DNA of 37,971 bases from the NCBI GenBank assembly GCA_024405265.1, contig JAKSOZ010000016.1, positions 1-37,971 of the forward strand. Reading direction: 5' to 3'. The notes beneath the pieces were generated by a model. That model was not told the DNA's origin. It ran no database searches and was given only the letters and a program-made list of their open reading frames with translations. The DNA comes from Kiritimatiellia bacterium (GTDB lineage: Bacteria > Verrucomicrobiota > Kiritimatiellia > RFP12 > UBA1067). Of this stretch, positions 8,384 to 16,230 are shown one piece after another. Every line of letters starts with the position of its first letter. Within the stretch, counting starts at the first letter, position 1. Position numbers and translations under genes: made by a program.

Positions 8384-10069
8384 ATGGAAACGTTCAAGCT
8401 GATTGTAACTGTCCTCGGAGGACTCGCGATTTTCGTCTATGGTATGGGGCTTATGTCCGATGGACTTACCCGCATCGCCGGGCCTCGCCTCAAAAACGTC
8501 TTATCCTATATTACGCGTAATCGCTTTCTCGCGATTTTGACGGGCACTCTGGTTACCGCGGTAATTCAAAGCTCGTCGGCGACTAGCGTCATGACAGTCG
8601 GTTTCGTGAATGCGGGACTACTTAATATCGTCCAAGCAATCGGCGTTATCTTCGGCGCGAATATCGGAACTACCATTACCGGACAGATCATCGCCTTCAA
8701 ACTCGACGACCTCGCGCTTCCCGCAATCATCATCGCAGTCATCGGACTCATGATAGCGAAGCGCACCTTAACGCGCGGCATATTCAAAACGCTCCTCGGC
8801 TTCGGGCTCCTCTTCTTCGGCATGACGATGATGAGTCATGAACTTAAAGTCGTCGCGAAGAGCCCCGAGTTCATGCATTTCTTCTCGCTCTTCGATTGCA
8901 CTCCTGTAGGCAGCGGCTTCGCATCCTTCTTCAGTATCCTCGGCGCAGTCATGGTCGGTACGCTCTGCACGATGCTCGTCCAAAGTTCTTCCGCTACTAT
9001 TGGTATCACAATCGCACTTGCAGAAGCTGGCGTAATCTCGATTTGGACGGCGGTTCCGATTGTTCTCGGGGATAATATCGGAACTACGATTACCGCGATG
9101 CTCGCTTCGATCAACACGAATGCGAACGCGAAGCGCACGGCTCTCGCCCACGCGCTCTTCAATCTCTTCGGCACGATTATCGTCCTCACCTCTTTCGCCT
9201 TCGCTTTTAAGAATGCGGAAGGGCTCCTCGCTCCGATTTACTTCCACTTGGTCGATATCTTTTCGCCGGGAGAAGGGCTTAACGGCGAAAACCCCGGACG
9301 CTTTGTCGCAATGGCTCACACCGTTTTCAACGTTGCGAATGTGATCGTGCTCTCTCCCTTCATCCCGTTAATCGCACGCGTTACCGAGTTCATCATTCCC
9401 GGCCCGAAGAAAGAGTTCAAGGAGGATCTCGAGCCGAAGCTCCTCGCGACTCCCGAGCTCGCGCTCGAAGCGGCGGAGCGCGCACTCTCCGATCTGCTTC
9501 GCAAGTCCTGGCGCATCGCCTCCGTCTCGCTTCGCAACTGCTCTAAGGCGGTCGATGTCACTGCCGACGAAATCGAACGAGCGGAGCGTGAGGTCGATCT
9601 CAAACGTGAGACTATACGCGATTATCTCGCTAAGCTTTCGAAGCGTAAGATTAATGGCATGGAAGCGCGGCGCATTCCGGCGATTCTCCACTGCATCAAC
9701 GACGCGGAGCGCATCGCCGATTTGGGCGTCGTCATCTACGAAAAGTCGAACGCGCTTCGCTTCTCGGAAAATGGTGCCGAAGAAATGAAGTCGGCGATTG
9801 AGAAGATGCTCAAGCATTTGACCGAGTTCAATACCGAAGTCATCTCGCGCATTGCGGGGAATTTCAGCGAGCTTAGCCACTGCAAGAATCGCCAGTGGGA
9901 AATCGAGCACGAAGTCGAAAGCGGCACTTTATTCGGCGCAACCGAGATGCGCAAGGAAGGTAGCGCCGAAGAACTCGTCGCCTATATCGCCGTCCTCTTC
10001 GCTATTAAAGATATCGCGCGTCACTTCGGCAATATTGCGGAGCGCACCGGCAAAGTGTATAATATATGA
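8384..10069 (+). CDS. Na+/phosphate cotransporter with PhoU-like C-terminal domain
   Basis: The protein has 561 residues, with ATG 8384 preceded by gaagga. Residues 1-330 contain the two inverted repeats of the Na/Pi cotransporter II family (NptA/YjbB type): 'TAVIQSSSATSVMTVGFVNAG' and 'CTMLVQSSSATIGITIALAEAG', each with the QSSSA motif, plus 'GANIGTTITG' and 'GDNIGTTITA'. Residues about 355-560 are helical and resemble PhoU ('RAEREVDLKRETIRDYLAKLS'). It imports phosphate with sodium at the inner membrane; in YjbB-type proteins export has also been described. It lies under a PHO-box-like promoter and overlaps the phoB start (ATGA), so transporter and regulator are probably co-expressed. No free-standing phoU is present in the window. 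Confidence 0.9.
   Translation: METFKLIVTVLGGLAIFVYGMGLMSDGLTRIAGPRLKNVLSYITRNRFLAILTGTLVTAVIQSSSATSVMTVGFVNAGLLNIVQAIGVIFGANIGTTITGQIIAFKLDDLALPAIIIAVIGLMIAKRTLTRGIFKTLLGFGLLFFGMTMMSHELKVVAKSPEFMHFFSLFDCTPVGSGFASFFSILGAVMVGTLCTMLVQSSSATIGITIALAEAGVISIWTAVPIVLGDNIGTTITAMLASINTNANAKRTALAHALFNLFGTIIVLTSFAFAFKNAEGLLAPIYFHLVDIFSPGEGLNGENPGRFVAMAHTVFNVANVIVLSPFIPLIARVTEFIIPGPKKEFKEDLEPKLLATPELALEAAERALSDLLRKSWRIASVSLRNCSKAVDVTADEIERAEREVDLKRETIRDYLAKLSKRKINGMEARRIPAILHCINDAERIADLGVVIYEKSNALRFSENGAEEMKSAIEKMLKHLTEFNTEVISRIAGNFSELSHCKNRQWEIEHEVESGTLFGATEMRKEGSAEELVAYIAVLFAIKDIARHFGNIAERTGKVYNI
10035..10063 (+). promoter_or_regulatory. Internal promoter for phoB
   Basis: TTGCGG (10035-10040), 17 bases, then TATAAT (10058-10063), all inside the end of the transporter gene. 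The expected start is near 10070, two bases before the in-frame ATG at 10072, which predicts a nearly leaderless phoB mRNA. Confidence 0.5.
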
Positions 10070-10734
10070 CGATGATTGCCGTAGTAGAAGACGATGAGTC
10101 GATTCGCTCGATCGAAACCTACGCTCTTAAAGGCGCGGGTTTCGAGGTTTCGGATTATGAAGACGGAGAGAGTTTTCTCGCGTCGCTTAAAGACGCTTTG
10201 CCGGAGCTCGTGATTCTCGATGTCATGCTCCCCGGCTCGCTTGACGGCATCGAAATCCTGAAGACGCTTCGCGCACACTTCGGTTCCATTCCCGTAATCA
10301 TTGCGAGTGCGAAGGGCTCGGAGTTCGACAAGGTAAGCGGGCTTGATCTCGGCGCGGATGACTATCTCGTAAAGCCGTTCAGCATGCTCGAATTCGTGAG
10401 TCGCGTGAAAGCGGTTTTGCGCCGTGCGCCCTCTTCGGGCTCGAAGACGCTTAAGTATGGCGAGATCGAACTTGTCAGCGAGGAGCATCTCGTTAAAGTC
10501 GAAGGCGAAAGTATCGAGCTTACACGCAAGGAGTTCGCGATTCTCGAGCTTCTTATGAAAAGTCCGCGCCGAGTTTTCACGCGCGAGAATCTGCTCGACC
10601 AAGTTTGGGGAATGGAAGCGGCGCTCGAAACTCGCACTGTCGATATGCACATCGCGTCCTTGCGCGGCAAATTGGGCGATGCGAGTAAGTTCATTCAAAC
10701 CGTTAGAGGCGTCGGCTATAAGCTCGAAGCATGA
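10066..10734 (+). CDS. phoB: Phosphate response regulator, OmpR/PhoB family
   Basis: The protein has 222 residues counted from ATG 10066, which overlaps the transporter stop; ATG 10072 is an equally good start and is the one favoured if transcription begins at the internal promoter. The receiver domain (1-120) has the acidic pocket E8-D9-D10, the phospho-acceptor D52 in 'LVILDVMLPG', S81 in place of the usual Thr, and K103 in 'LVKPF'. The C-terminal domain (about 135-222) is a winged helix with 'LTRKEFAILELLM' and 'TVDMHIASLRGKLG', as in OmpR-type regulators. The pst genes, PhoR-like kinase and PHO-box-like sites nearby identify it as the PhoB equivalent. It overlaps phoR by four bases. Confidence 0.88.
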   Translation: MTMIAVVEDDESIRSIETYALKGAGFEVSDYEDGESFLASLKDALPELVILDVMLPGSLDGIEILKTLRAHFGSIPVIIASAKGSEFDKVSGLDLGADDYLVKPFSMLEFVSRVKAVLRRAPSSGSKTLKYGEIELVSEEHLVKVEGESIELTRKEFAILELLMKSPRRVFTRENLLDQVWGMEAALETRTVDMHIASLRGKLGDASKFIQTVRGVGYKLEA

Positions 10735-11870
10735 TCAAGAAAATCTTCCAGAGCGTATTCTTACTCGCGGCGTTTTCGATCGTTCTGACGGCGCTTCTAT
10801 CGCTCGTCGCACTAACCGAATATTTTGCCGCGCCTGAAAGAGCGAAGTCGCTCCGCGTCACTTGGATTGATGCCGAGGGTAATGTGAAGATGGATAGCGC
10901 GGCGAATACCGAGGGGATGGAAAATCATCTTGGACGCGAGGAAGTGATAGCCGCGCTCAAATCGGGAGAAGGGCATTCCTCGCGCTACTCCGATACGAAG
11001 ATGGAGCGCCAGTTCTATTACGCGAAGAAATTAGCTGATGGCTCGGTTGTTCGTGTCTCTTCTTCGCAGCGCGCGGTTCTCTCGAATGTGATTCACTTTC
11101 TCCCCGAACTCTCGCTTTGCCTTATAATCGCTTTCGTCTTGGCGCTTGTCGTCGCTTGGTATCTCGCGAAAAGAATCTTCCGCCCCCTGGAGGCGATGCG
11201 CCGCGAGTTTACCGCGAATGTCTCCCATGAGCTCAAGACGCCGATTCAATCGATTCAAGGTGCCGCGGAAATGTTGGAGGCGGGGCTTATCAAGCCCGGG
11301 GACGAGCTTAAGTTTTATACGATGATTCGCTCGGAAGCGCGGCGTATGAGTTCGCTTGTCGGCGACATTCTTTCGCTCTCGCGTCTTGATGAAGGCGGGA
11401 CGGGACTTAAGAAGGAAGAAGTCGATTTTTCGCAGATGGTGCGCGATGTCGTCTCGTCGCTCAGAGCTGCTGCGGAAAAGGCGAAGGTCGTCATCAAGCT
11501 CGATATTCCGCTTGAGTCGCCGCGCAAAGTTCTCGGCTATCCGCAATTCCTCGATGCGATCATTTTCAATCTTATCGACAATGCGATCAAGTACAATCGG
11601 GAAGGTGGGCGCGTTATCGTGAAGCTCCTTTATGCCGATGACTTCTTACGCTTCAGTGTAGCTGACACCGGTTTCGGAATCCCGAAGGCCCACCAAGAGC
11701 GCATCTTCGAGCGCTTCTATCGAATCGACAAGTCTCGCTCTCGCACTTTAGGCGGCACGGGACTCGGCCTCGCCATCGTCAAGCACGCGACAAAATTGCA
11801 TAGAGGCGAAGTCTCGCTCACCTCCGAACTTTGCCACGGCTCGACTTTTACAATCACTTTACCTCTCTAA
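10731..11870 (+). CDS. phoR: Phosphate sensor histidine kinase, PhoR-like
   Basis: The protein has 379 residues. Two membrane spans (about 4-28 and 122-146) frame an extracytoplasmic loop of about 90 residues. The second span runs almost straight into the dimerisation helix with phospho-acceptor H166 (F-T-A-N-V-S-H-E-L-K-T-P). ATPase boxes follow: N (NLIDNAIKYN), G1 (DTGFGIP), F (FERFYR) and G2 (GGTGLGLAIVK). There is no room for the cytoplasmic PAS domain that Escherichia PhoR uses for signalling. The start codon overlaps the phoB stop (ATGA), so the pair is translationally coupled. The first two units of the downstream PHO-box array lie in the last codons of this gene. Confidence 0.88.
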   Translation: MIKKIFQSVFLLAAFSIVLTALLSLVALTEYFAAPERAKSLRVTWIDAEGNVKMDSAANTEGMENHLGREEVIAALKSGEGHSSRYSDTKMERQFYYAKKLADGSVVRVSSSQRAVLSNVIHFLPELSLCLIIAFVLALVVAWYLAKRIFRPLEAMRREFTANVSHELKTPIQSIQGAAEMLEAGLIKPGDELKFYTMIRSEARRMSSLVGDILSLSRLDEGGTGLKKEEVDFSQMVRDVVSSLRAAAEKAKVVIKLDIPLESPRKVLGYPQFLDAIIFNLIDNAIKYNREGGRVIVKLLYADDFLRFSVADTGFGIPKAHQERIFERFYRIDKSRSRTLGGTGLGLAIVKHATKLHRGEVSLTSELCHGSTFTITLPL

Positions 11871-11901
11871 GCGATAAGGCCTTACATTCGTTTCGTATAA
11901 T
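11847..11901 (+). promoter_or_regulatory. PHO-box-like operator and promoter of the DUF2490-pst operon
   Basis: Four heptamers 11 bases apart start at 11847 (TTTACAA), 11858 (TTTACCT), 11869 (AAGCGAT) and 11880 (CCTTACA), then TATAAT at 11896-11901. Spacing from the last unit to TATAAT is 16 bases, identical to the transporter promoter at 8292-8346; the bases ACATTC after the last unit and the TATAATAT core are also shared. The predicted start is near 11908, giving a leader with AAGGAG at 11925-11930. Confidence 0.72.
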
Positions 11902-11936
11902 ATTCGGTACATAAAAGTCCGAATAAGGAGAAACGA

Positions 11937-12638
11937 ATGAACATAAGAAAACTAACTCTGTTTGCGGCTCTTGCCTTGGTAGCAACGGCCGGTATTGCGC
12001 GTGACGATCAAATCTGGCTTAAGGGCGGCGTTGAGGCGCAACCTTTCAAGTCGATGGAAGGAAGCTCCCTCGCTCCTGTCCAGTTTAAGCTCGAGGAAGA
12101 GCTAAAGTATGATAACTCTCGCCTCATCGACGAAGAAACCTTGTTCCAGATCGGTTACAAGTTCTCGCCGTACTTCAGCGGCTTCGTCGGCGATAGATAT
12201 GTTCGCGAAAGAAAGTCGGGCAAAGGCAAGATGCGCGTCGAAAATCGTCCGACGATGGATCTCGTCCTCTCGGCTCCCGAGTTTTGGACCTTGAAGCTCG
12301 ATGCTCGTACGCGCTTCGAACTTCGTCAGAAAGCGGGCTCCAGCGACTACGTTCGCTATCGTGAACGCCTTCGTCTTCGCACGAGCTGGAGCGTAACCGA
12401 CTTCAAGATCTCGCCTTACTTCACGGAAGAATTCTTCTTCTCCGACAAGAACGGCCAGAAAAAGAGCGATGCGTTCGACCGTACTCGTACGCAGTTCGGC
12501 ATCTCCTTTAAGCCGATTCCTTCGATCAAGGATTTGTCCGCTTCGACCTACTTCATGGTCCAGCACGACATCTCGCATCATCCCGACAAAGCCGATCCTA
12601 CGAATGTCTTCGGTTTCGAGATTTCGTATAAGTTCTAA
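11937..12638 (+). CDS. DUF2490-type outer membrane barrel protein
   Basis: The protein has 233 residues. Residues 1-21 (MNIRKLTLFAALALVATAGIA) are a signal peptide. The mature part alternates polar and aromatic residues, with 'YRERLRLRTSW', 'FDRTRTQFGISF' and a terminal 'FEISYKF', a Phe-ended barrel signature. This matches the DUF2490 pattern, a family of uncharacterised outer membrane barrels. It is the first gene of the pst operon, 28 bases before pstS, and sits directly under the PHO-box-like promoter, so a role in bringing phosphate or phosphate esters across the outer membrane is a reasonable inference. Broken copies of this gene occur at 16768 and 20211. Confidence 0.7.
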   Translation: MNIRKLTLFAALALVATAGIARDDQIWLKGGVEAQPFKSMEGSSLAPVQFKLEEELKYDNSRLIDEETLFQIGYKFSPYFSGFVGDRYVRERKSGKGKMRVENRPTMDLVLSAPEFWTLKLDARTRFELRQKAGSSDYVRYRERLRLRTSWSVTDFKISPYFTEEFFFSDKNGQKKSDAFDRTRTQFGISFKPIPSIKDLSASTYFMVQHDISHHPDKADPTNVFGFEISYKF

Positions 12639-12666
12639 GTGTCAAACGTAACTCAAGGAGAAAATC

Positions 12667-13509
12667 ATGATCTCGATTCTTTTGGCGTCACTCATTACGC
12701 TTAATGGTGCCGGCGGTTCCTTCCCCGCGCCGCTCTATCAGAAGTGGACGTATCAGTATTCTCAGGCGCATGAGGAAGTGAACGTCAACTACCAGTCCGT
12801 CGGCTCTTCCGCCGGTATCAAGCAGATCAAGGCAGGTACGCTCGACTTTGCCGGTACTGACGCGCCGATGAGCGACGAAGACCTCAAGAAGGAGGGTATC
12901 GCCCAATTCCCGATGGTCGCAGGCTCGGTCGTTCCGATCGTCAATCTTCCCGGCGTCGCTTCGGGTAAGCTCGTTCTTTCGGGCGAAATCGTTGCCGACA
13001 TCTTCCGCGGCGAAATTCGCGTTTGGAACGATCCTCGCATCAAGGCGCTTAATCCCGAACTCAAGCTCCCGAAGCTCCCGATTACGGTCGTGCATCGTGG
13101 TGATGGCTCGGGTACGACGTTCGTCTGGACTAGCTTCCTCTCTCGTGTCAGCGAAAAGTGGGCGAGCGAAATCGGCTCGGGCGCTATCGTGACTTGGCCC
13201 GTCGGCCTCGCGGGTCAGAAGAACCCCGGCGTCTGCGGCATGGTCTCGCGCGTCAAGGGCTCGATCGGCTACACGGAACTTACCTACGCGCTCGAAGCGA
13301 AGATTCCCGTCGCTACGATCCCGAACGAAAAAGTCTTAGGGCTTACCTACCTCCTCATTCGCGATGACCTCGCGCCTCGCAAGCGTGCCGCGCTTAACGA
13401 ATACGTGCGTTGGTGCTTCGACTTTGGTGGCAAGACGGCCGAAGAACTCAACTACATCCCGCTCGAAAAGAGCGAAGTCGACCTCATCAAGACGACTTAT
13501 CTCAAGTAA
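12667..13509 (+). CDS. pstS: Phosphate ABC transporter, substrate-binding protein
   Basis: The protein has 280 residues and binds phosphate in the periplasm for delivery to PstCA. The mature start 'LNGAGGSFPAPLYQKW' and 'VGSSAGIKQIKAGTLDFAGTDAPM' are PstS signatures; 'RGDGSGTTFVWTSFLS' forms part of the phosphate pocket, and 'GSIGYTELTYAL' follows. The export signal is unusually short (about 11 residues, no basic n-region), and no better start exists upstream. Its Shine-Dalgarno is aaggag (12655-12660). The leader and first codons recur at 16800 and 20321 as fragments. Confidence 0.9.
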   Translation: MISILLASLITLNGAGGSFPAPLYQKWTYQYSQAHEEVNVNYQSVGSSAGIKQIKAGTLDFAGTDAPMSDEDLKKEGIAQFPMVAGSVVPIVNLPGVASGKLVLSGEIVADIFRGEIRVWNDPRIKALNPELKLPKLPITVVHRGDGSGTTFVWTSFLSRVSEKWASEIGSGAIVTWPVGLAGQKNPGVCGMVSRVKGSIGYTELTYALEAKIPVATIPNEKVLGLTYLLIRDDLAPRKRAALNEYVRWCFDFGGKTAEELNYIPLEKSEVDLIKTTYLK

Positions 13510-13517
13510 GCGAAACA

Positions 13518-14336
13518 ATGTCTGAACGAGTTTTCAAATCCCTCACATTTGCCGCGGCATCACTTACGGTGGTGCTGGCGGCAAGCTTTCTGATCGTTCT
13601 CTGGTTCTCGGGCTTCGAGGCCTGGAAGACGTTTGGACTAAAGTTCCTTTTCACGGACGTGTGGAATCCTTCGTCCGGAGAATTCGGAGCTCTCGGCGCA
13701 CTTTCAGGTACGCTTTTCACCTCGCTCTTGGCGCTACTTATCGCGACGCCTCTCGCTTTTGCCGCGGCTATGTGGGCGAGTGATGCGCCGAAGTGGATCG
13801 CCAGTCCATTATCTCGCGCAATGGATATGTTAGCCGCGATCCCCAGCGTCATCTTCGGTATGTGGGGTATCGACTTCATTTGCCCTCATTTCGGCTTCAG
13901 TCTCTTTTCCGCGTCTCTCATCCTTTCGATTATGATCCTTCCTTATATCACCGCGGTTATGCGCGACGTGATAACGATGACGCCCGATGTTCTCAAAGAA
14001 TCGGCGTATGGCCTCGGGGCGACGCGCTTCGAAGTCGTGAAAGACGTGATCTTGAGTTTCGGCAAGAACGGACTTGCGGGCGGTATCTTCATCGGGCTTG
14101 GACGAGCGCTCGGAGAAACTATGGCGGTCCTTTTCGTCGCAGGTGGGCTTAACATGATTCCCTCGGGACTCTTCGACGGCTGCACCACGATAGCCTCCGC
14201 TCTCGCCAATGACTTCGCCGAAGCCGAAGGGCTTCATCGCTCGGTTCTTTTCGCGCTCGGCTTCATCCTCCTGATGCTGGAGTTCGCGATTCAGATCCTC
14301 GCTCAGCTTTACTTGAAAAGGGGGAAGATAAAATGA
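13518..14336 (+). CDS. pstC: Phosphate ABC transporter permease PstC
   Basis: The protein has 272 residues from ATG 13518. The open frame reaches back to 13410 inside pstS and gives a non-family N-terminus, so that start is rejected. About six membrane spans are present. The permease-ATPase coupling segment 'ESAYGLGATRFEVVKDVIL' and 'GLGRALGETMAVLFVAGG' are typical PstC. It forms the channel with PstA. It lies 8 bases after pstS and overlaps pstA by four bases. Confidence 0.92.
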   Translation: MSERVFKSLTFAAASLTVVLAASFLIVLWFSGFEAWKTFGLKFLFTDVWNPSSGEFGALGALSGTLFTSLLALLIATPLAFAAAMWASDAPKWIASPLSRAMDMLAAIPSVIFGMWGIDFICPHFGFSLFSASLILSIMILPYITAVMRDVITMTPDVLKESAYGLGATRFEVVKDVILSFGKNGLAGGIFIGLGRALGETMAVLFVAGGLNMIPSGLFDGCTTIASALANDFAEAEGLHRSVLFALGFILLMLEFAIQILAQLYLKRGKIK

Positions 14337-15184
14337 TTCGTCGTTCGACTTTGCCGCGCAGAATCGCGGACTCGCTTTTCAAGATCACTTCGGCGGTTTC
14401 TTCGTCGCTCGGCCTCCTCATAATGATCATCATCGTTTCGACGATTCTTTATTATGGCGCGTCGATGCTTTCGATCGAGTTCCTCACCTCACCGAGTAAG
14501 CCCTACGGCGAAGCGGGAGCGGGTATCGCCAATGCGATTTTAGGGACGCTTCTAATAACTTTCGGCGCGGCGCTTATCGCGCTTCCTCCTGCAATGGCTG
14601 CGGGAATCTATCTCGCCGAATATGGGCGCGACTCGAAGCTCGCTTCGATCCTTCGCTTTACGGGGAATGTCTTGATGGGCATTCCTTCGGTAGTCGTCGG
14701 CATCTTCGTCTATGCGCTCGTCGTCGTTACCTTCGGACGCTTCTCGGGGTTCGCGGGTTCGGTAGCTCTCGCGTTTTTGATGTTCCCGGTCGTGATGCGT
14801 ACGACTGAAGACATGCTTCGAATGGTGAACGACTCTTTGCGTGAGAGTGTCCTCGCTCTAGGCGAGACGAGATCCCGCGGCACTCTTAAAGTCATCTTCC
14901 GCGCGGCAAGAGGCGGTATTCTGACGGGCGTTCTCCTCGCGCTCGCTCGAGTCTCCGGCGAAACCGCGCCCTTACTTTTTACCGCGCTCTTTGCCGACAG
15001 TTGGCCGACGAGTTATTTCTCGGGGCCTACCGCGTCACTTCCCGTTCTCATTACCGACTACACGATGAACTCGCCTTTCGAAGCCATGCATCGCGCGGGC
15101 TGGGGCGCGGCGTTCGTGATTGCCGCGATCATTCTCGCGGTAAACTTGGTCTCGAGATATTATGCTGAAAAGGAAAAACTATGA
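14333..15184 (+). CDS. pstA: Phosphate ABC transporter permease PstA
   Basis: The protein has 283 residues with about six membrane spans. 'AGIYLAEYGRDSKLASILRF', 'GIPSVVVGIF', the coupling loop 'ESVLALGETRSRGTLKVIF' and 'ARVSGETAPLLFTALF' are PstA hallmarks. It is the second channel half. ATGA overlaps on both sides (with pstC and pstB) indicate tight coupling of the permease and ATPase genes. Confidence 0.93.
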   Translation: MIRRSTLPRRIADSLFKITSAVSSSLGLLIMIIIVSTILYYGASMLSIEFLTSPSKPYGEAGAGIANAILGTLLITFGAALIALPPAMAAGIYLAEYGRDSKLASILRFTGNVLMGIPSVVVGIFVYALVVVTFGRFSGFAGSVALAFLMFPVVMRTTEDMLRMVNDSLRESVLALGETRSRGTLKVIFRAARGGILTGVLLALARVSGETAPLLFTALFADSWPTSYFSGPTASLPVLITDYTMNSPFEAMHRAGWGAAFVIAAIILAVNLVSRYYAEKEKL

Positions 15185-15951
15185 AGCTTAATCGTAAATA
15201 CAAAATCCGCACCGACAATCTCTCGTTCTGGTATGGCGAGAGGCAGGCCTTGTTCAACAATTCGCTCGATATCGAAGCGAACAAGATTACCGCAATCATT
15301 GGCCCGAGTGGTTGCGGAAAGTCGACTCACTTAAGAGTCTATAACCGCATCTTCGAACTCTACCGAGGCCAGAAAGCGGAAGGCAAGATTCTCTTGGACG
15401 GCGAGAACATCCTTGACGAAGATGTCGACTTACTTGATCTTCGTCGTCGTATCGGCATGATCTTCCAAAAGCCCACCCCGTTCCCGATGAGCGTTTTCGA
15501 TAATGTCGCGTATCCTCTTAAGCTCCACTACAAGCTTAAAGGGAGCGAGCTTGAGGCTAGAGTCGAAGCGGCCTTGAAGGGCGCGTCGCTCTGGGACGAG
15601 GTGAAAGACTCGCTCGGGAAGAACGGTCTCGCGCTTTCGGGCGGTCAGCAGCAGCGTCTTTCGATAGCACGCGCAATTGCCGCGGAGCCGGAAGTCCTTC
15701 TCATGGACGAGCCGACATCGGCTATCGACCCGATTGCCACGGCGAAAATCGAGGAGCTGATGGACTCGTTAAGAGAGCGCTTCACCATCGTGATCGTAAC
15801 TCACAACATGCAGCAGGCCGCTCGCATCTCGGATACGACCGCGTTCTTCTATCGCGGCAGAATCGTTGAAGTCGGCGACACAAAAGACTTCTTCAACAAT
15901 CCCAAAGATCCTCTCACCCAAGACTACCTCTCGGTAAAATTCAAGAAGTGA
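15181..15951 (+). CDS. pstB: Phosphate ABC transporter ATPase PstB
   Basis: The protein has 256 residues. It has Walker A 'GPSGCGKSTHLR', the Q-loop region 'IGMIFQKPTPFPMSVFDNV', the signature 'LSGGQQQRLSIARA' and Walker B 'VLLMDEPTSAID', followed by the switch His in 'IVTHNM'. It hydrolyses ATP to drive phosphate import through PstCA. It is the last intact gene of the operon; no phoU follows. A 99-base segment that begins in its last codons is repeated at 20349, so its 3' end marks one side of the duplicated region. Confidence 0.94.
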   Translation: MKLNRKYKIRTDNLSFWYGERQALFNNSLDIEANKITAIIGPSGCGKSTHLRVYNRIFELYRGQKAEGKILLDGENILDEDVDLLDLRRRIGMIFQKPTPFPMSVFDNVAYPLKLHYKLKGSELEARVEAALKGASLWDEVKDSLGKNGLALSGGQQQRLSIARAIAAEPEVLLMDEPTSAIDPIATAKIEELMDSLRERFTIVIVTHNMQQAARISDTTAFFYRGRIVEVGDTKDFFNNPKDPLTQDYLSVKFKK

Positions 15952-16044
15952 GAAATGTGATGACGAGGGGTAAGGAAAAATGGTAAGATATAAGCTACAA
16001 GAATAAGGAGATTCAAGATGGCTTATACGAATAAAGAACTTGCC
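15946..16044 (+). repeat. Direct repeat copy A (99 bp)
   Basis: It is near-identical to 20349-20446. It covers the last codons of pstB, a short intergenic stretch with a promoter-like TGG-TAAGAT, a Shine-Dalgarno and the first nine codons of a small gene (MAYTNKELA). Copy A has a weaker -10 (TAAGAT) than copy B (TAGAAT). Together the two copies flank a 4.3-kb island. Confidence 0.85.
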
Positions 16045-16104
16045 CCGGTAGAAGGCCTCAAAACCTCCGCGCATCTCTATAAGTTGGTTATCGAACTTAA
16101 GTAA
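16018..16104 (+). pseudogene. Truncated copy of the small gene at 20420
   Basis: It starts MAYTNKELA exactly as the 85-residue gene at 20420, then leaves homology and ends after 28 codons (...VIELK). The end resembles the tail of another gene, so this is probably a deletion junction joining the 5' end of one gene to the 3' end of another. It may still be translated, since its Shine-Dalgarno (aaggag) is intact. Confidence 0.55.
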
Positions 16105-16122
16105 TGGCATAAGTGGTAAGAT

Positions 16123-16168
16123 TCCGCGGCAGATTGGGTGTTTGCCTAATTTGTCGCGGATTTCGTTT
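16123..16168 (+). terminator. Intrinsic terminator after the pst operon
   Basis: A 17-bp stem (16123-16139 with 16144-16160) closed by a GTTT loop; every position pairs, with several G-U pairs. It is followed by TTTCGTTT. It would end the pst transcript and any transcript from copy A. Confidence 0.7.
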
Positions 16169-16177
16169 CCGATTGAA

Positions 16178-16230
16178 TTCAGTATTGATTCAGTAACGAT
16201 TCAGTAAGAGTTCAGAAACGGTTCGGAATG
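16178..16230. repeat. Five-unit 11-bp direct repeat array
   Basis: TTCAGTATTGA, TTCAGTAACGA, TTCAGTAAGAG, TTCAGAAACGG and TTCGGAATG follow each other without gaps from 16178, conserving TTCAG(T/A)A. One copy per helical turn is the layout of a protein-binding array. A further GATTCAGTAA lies at 16361. No -10 box follows closely, so its role is unclear. Confidence 0.65.

Noticed and set aside
13410..13517. Upstream start for PstC
   Set aside because: It lies within pstS in another frame; ATG 13518 gives a normal PstC N-terminus.
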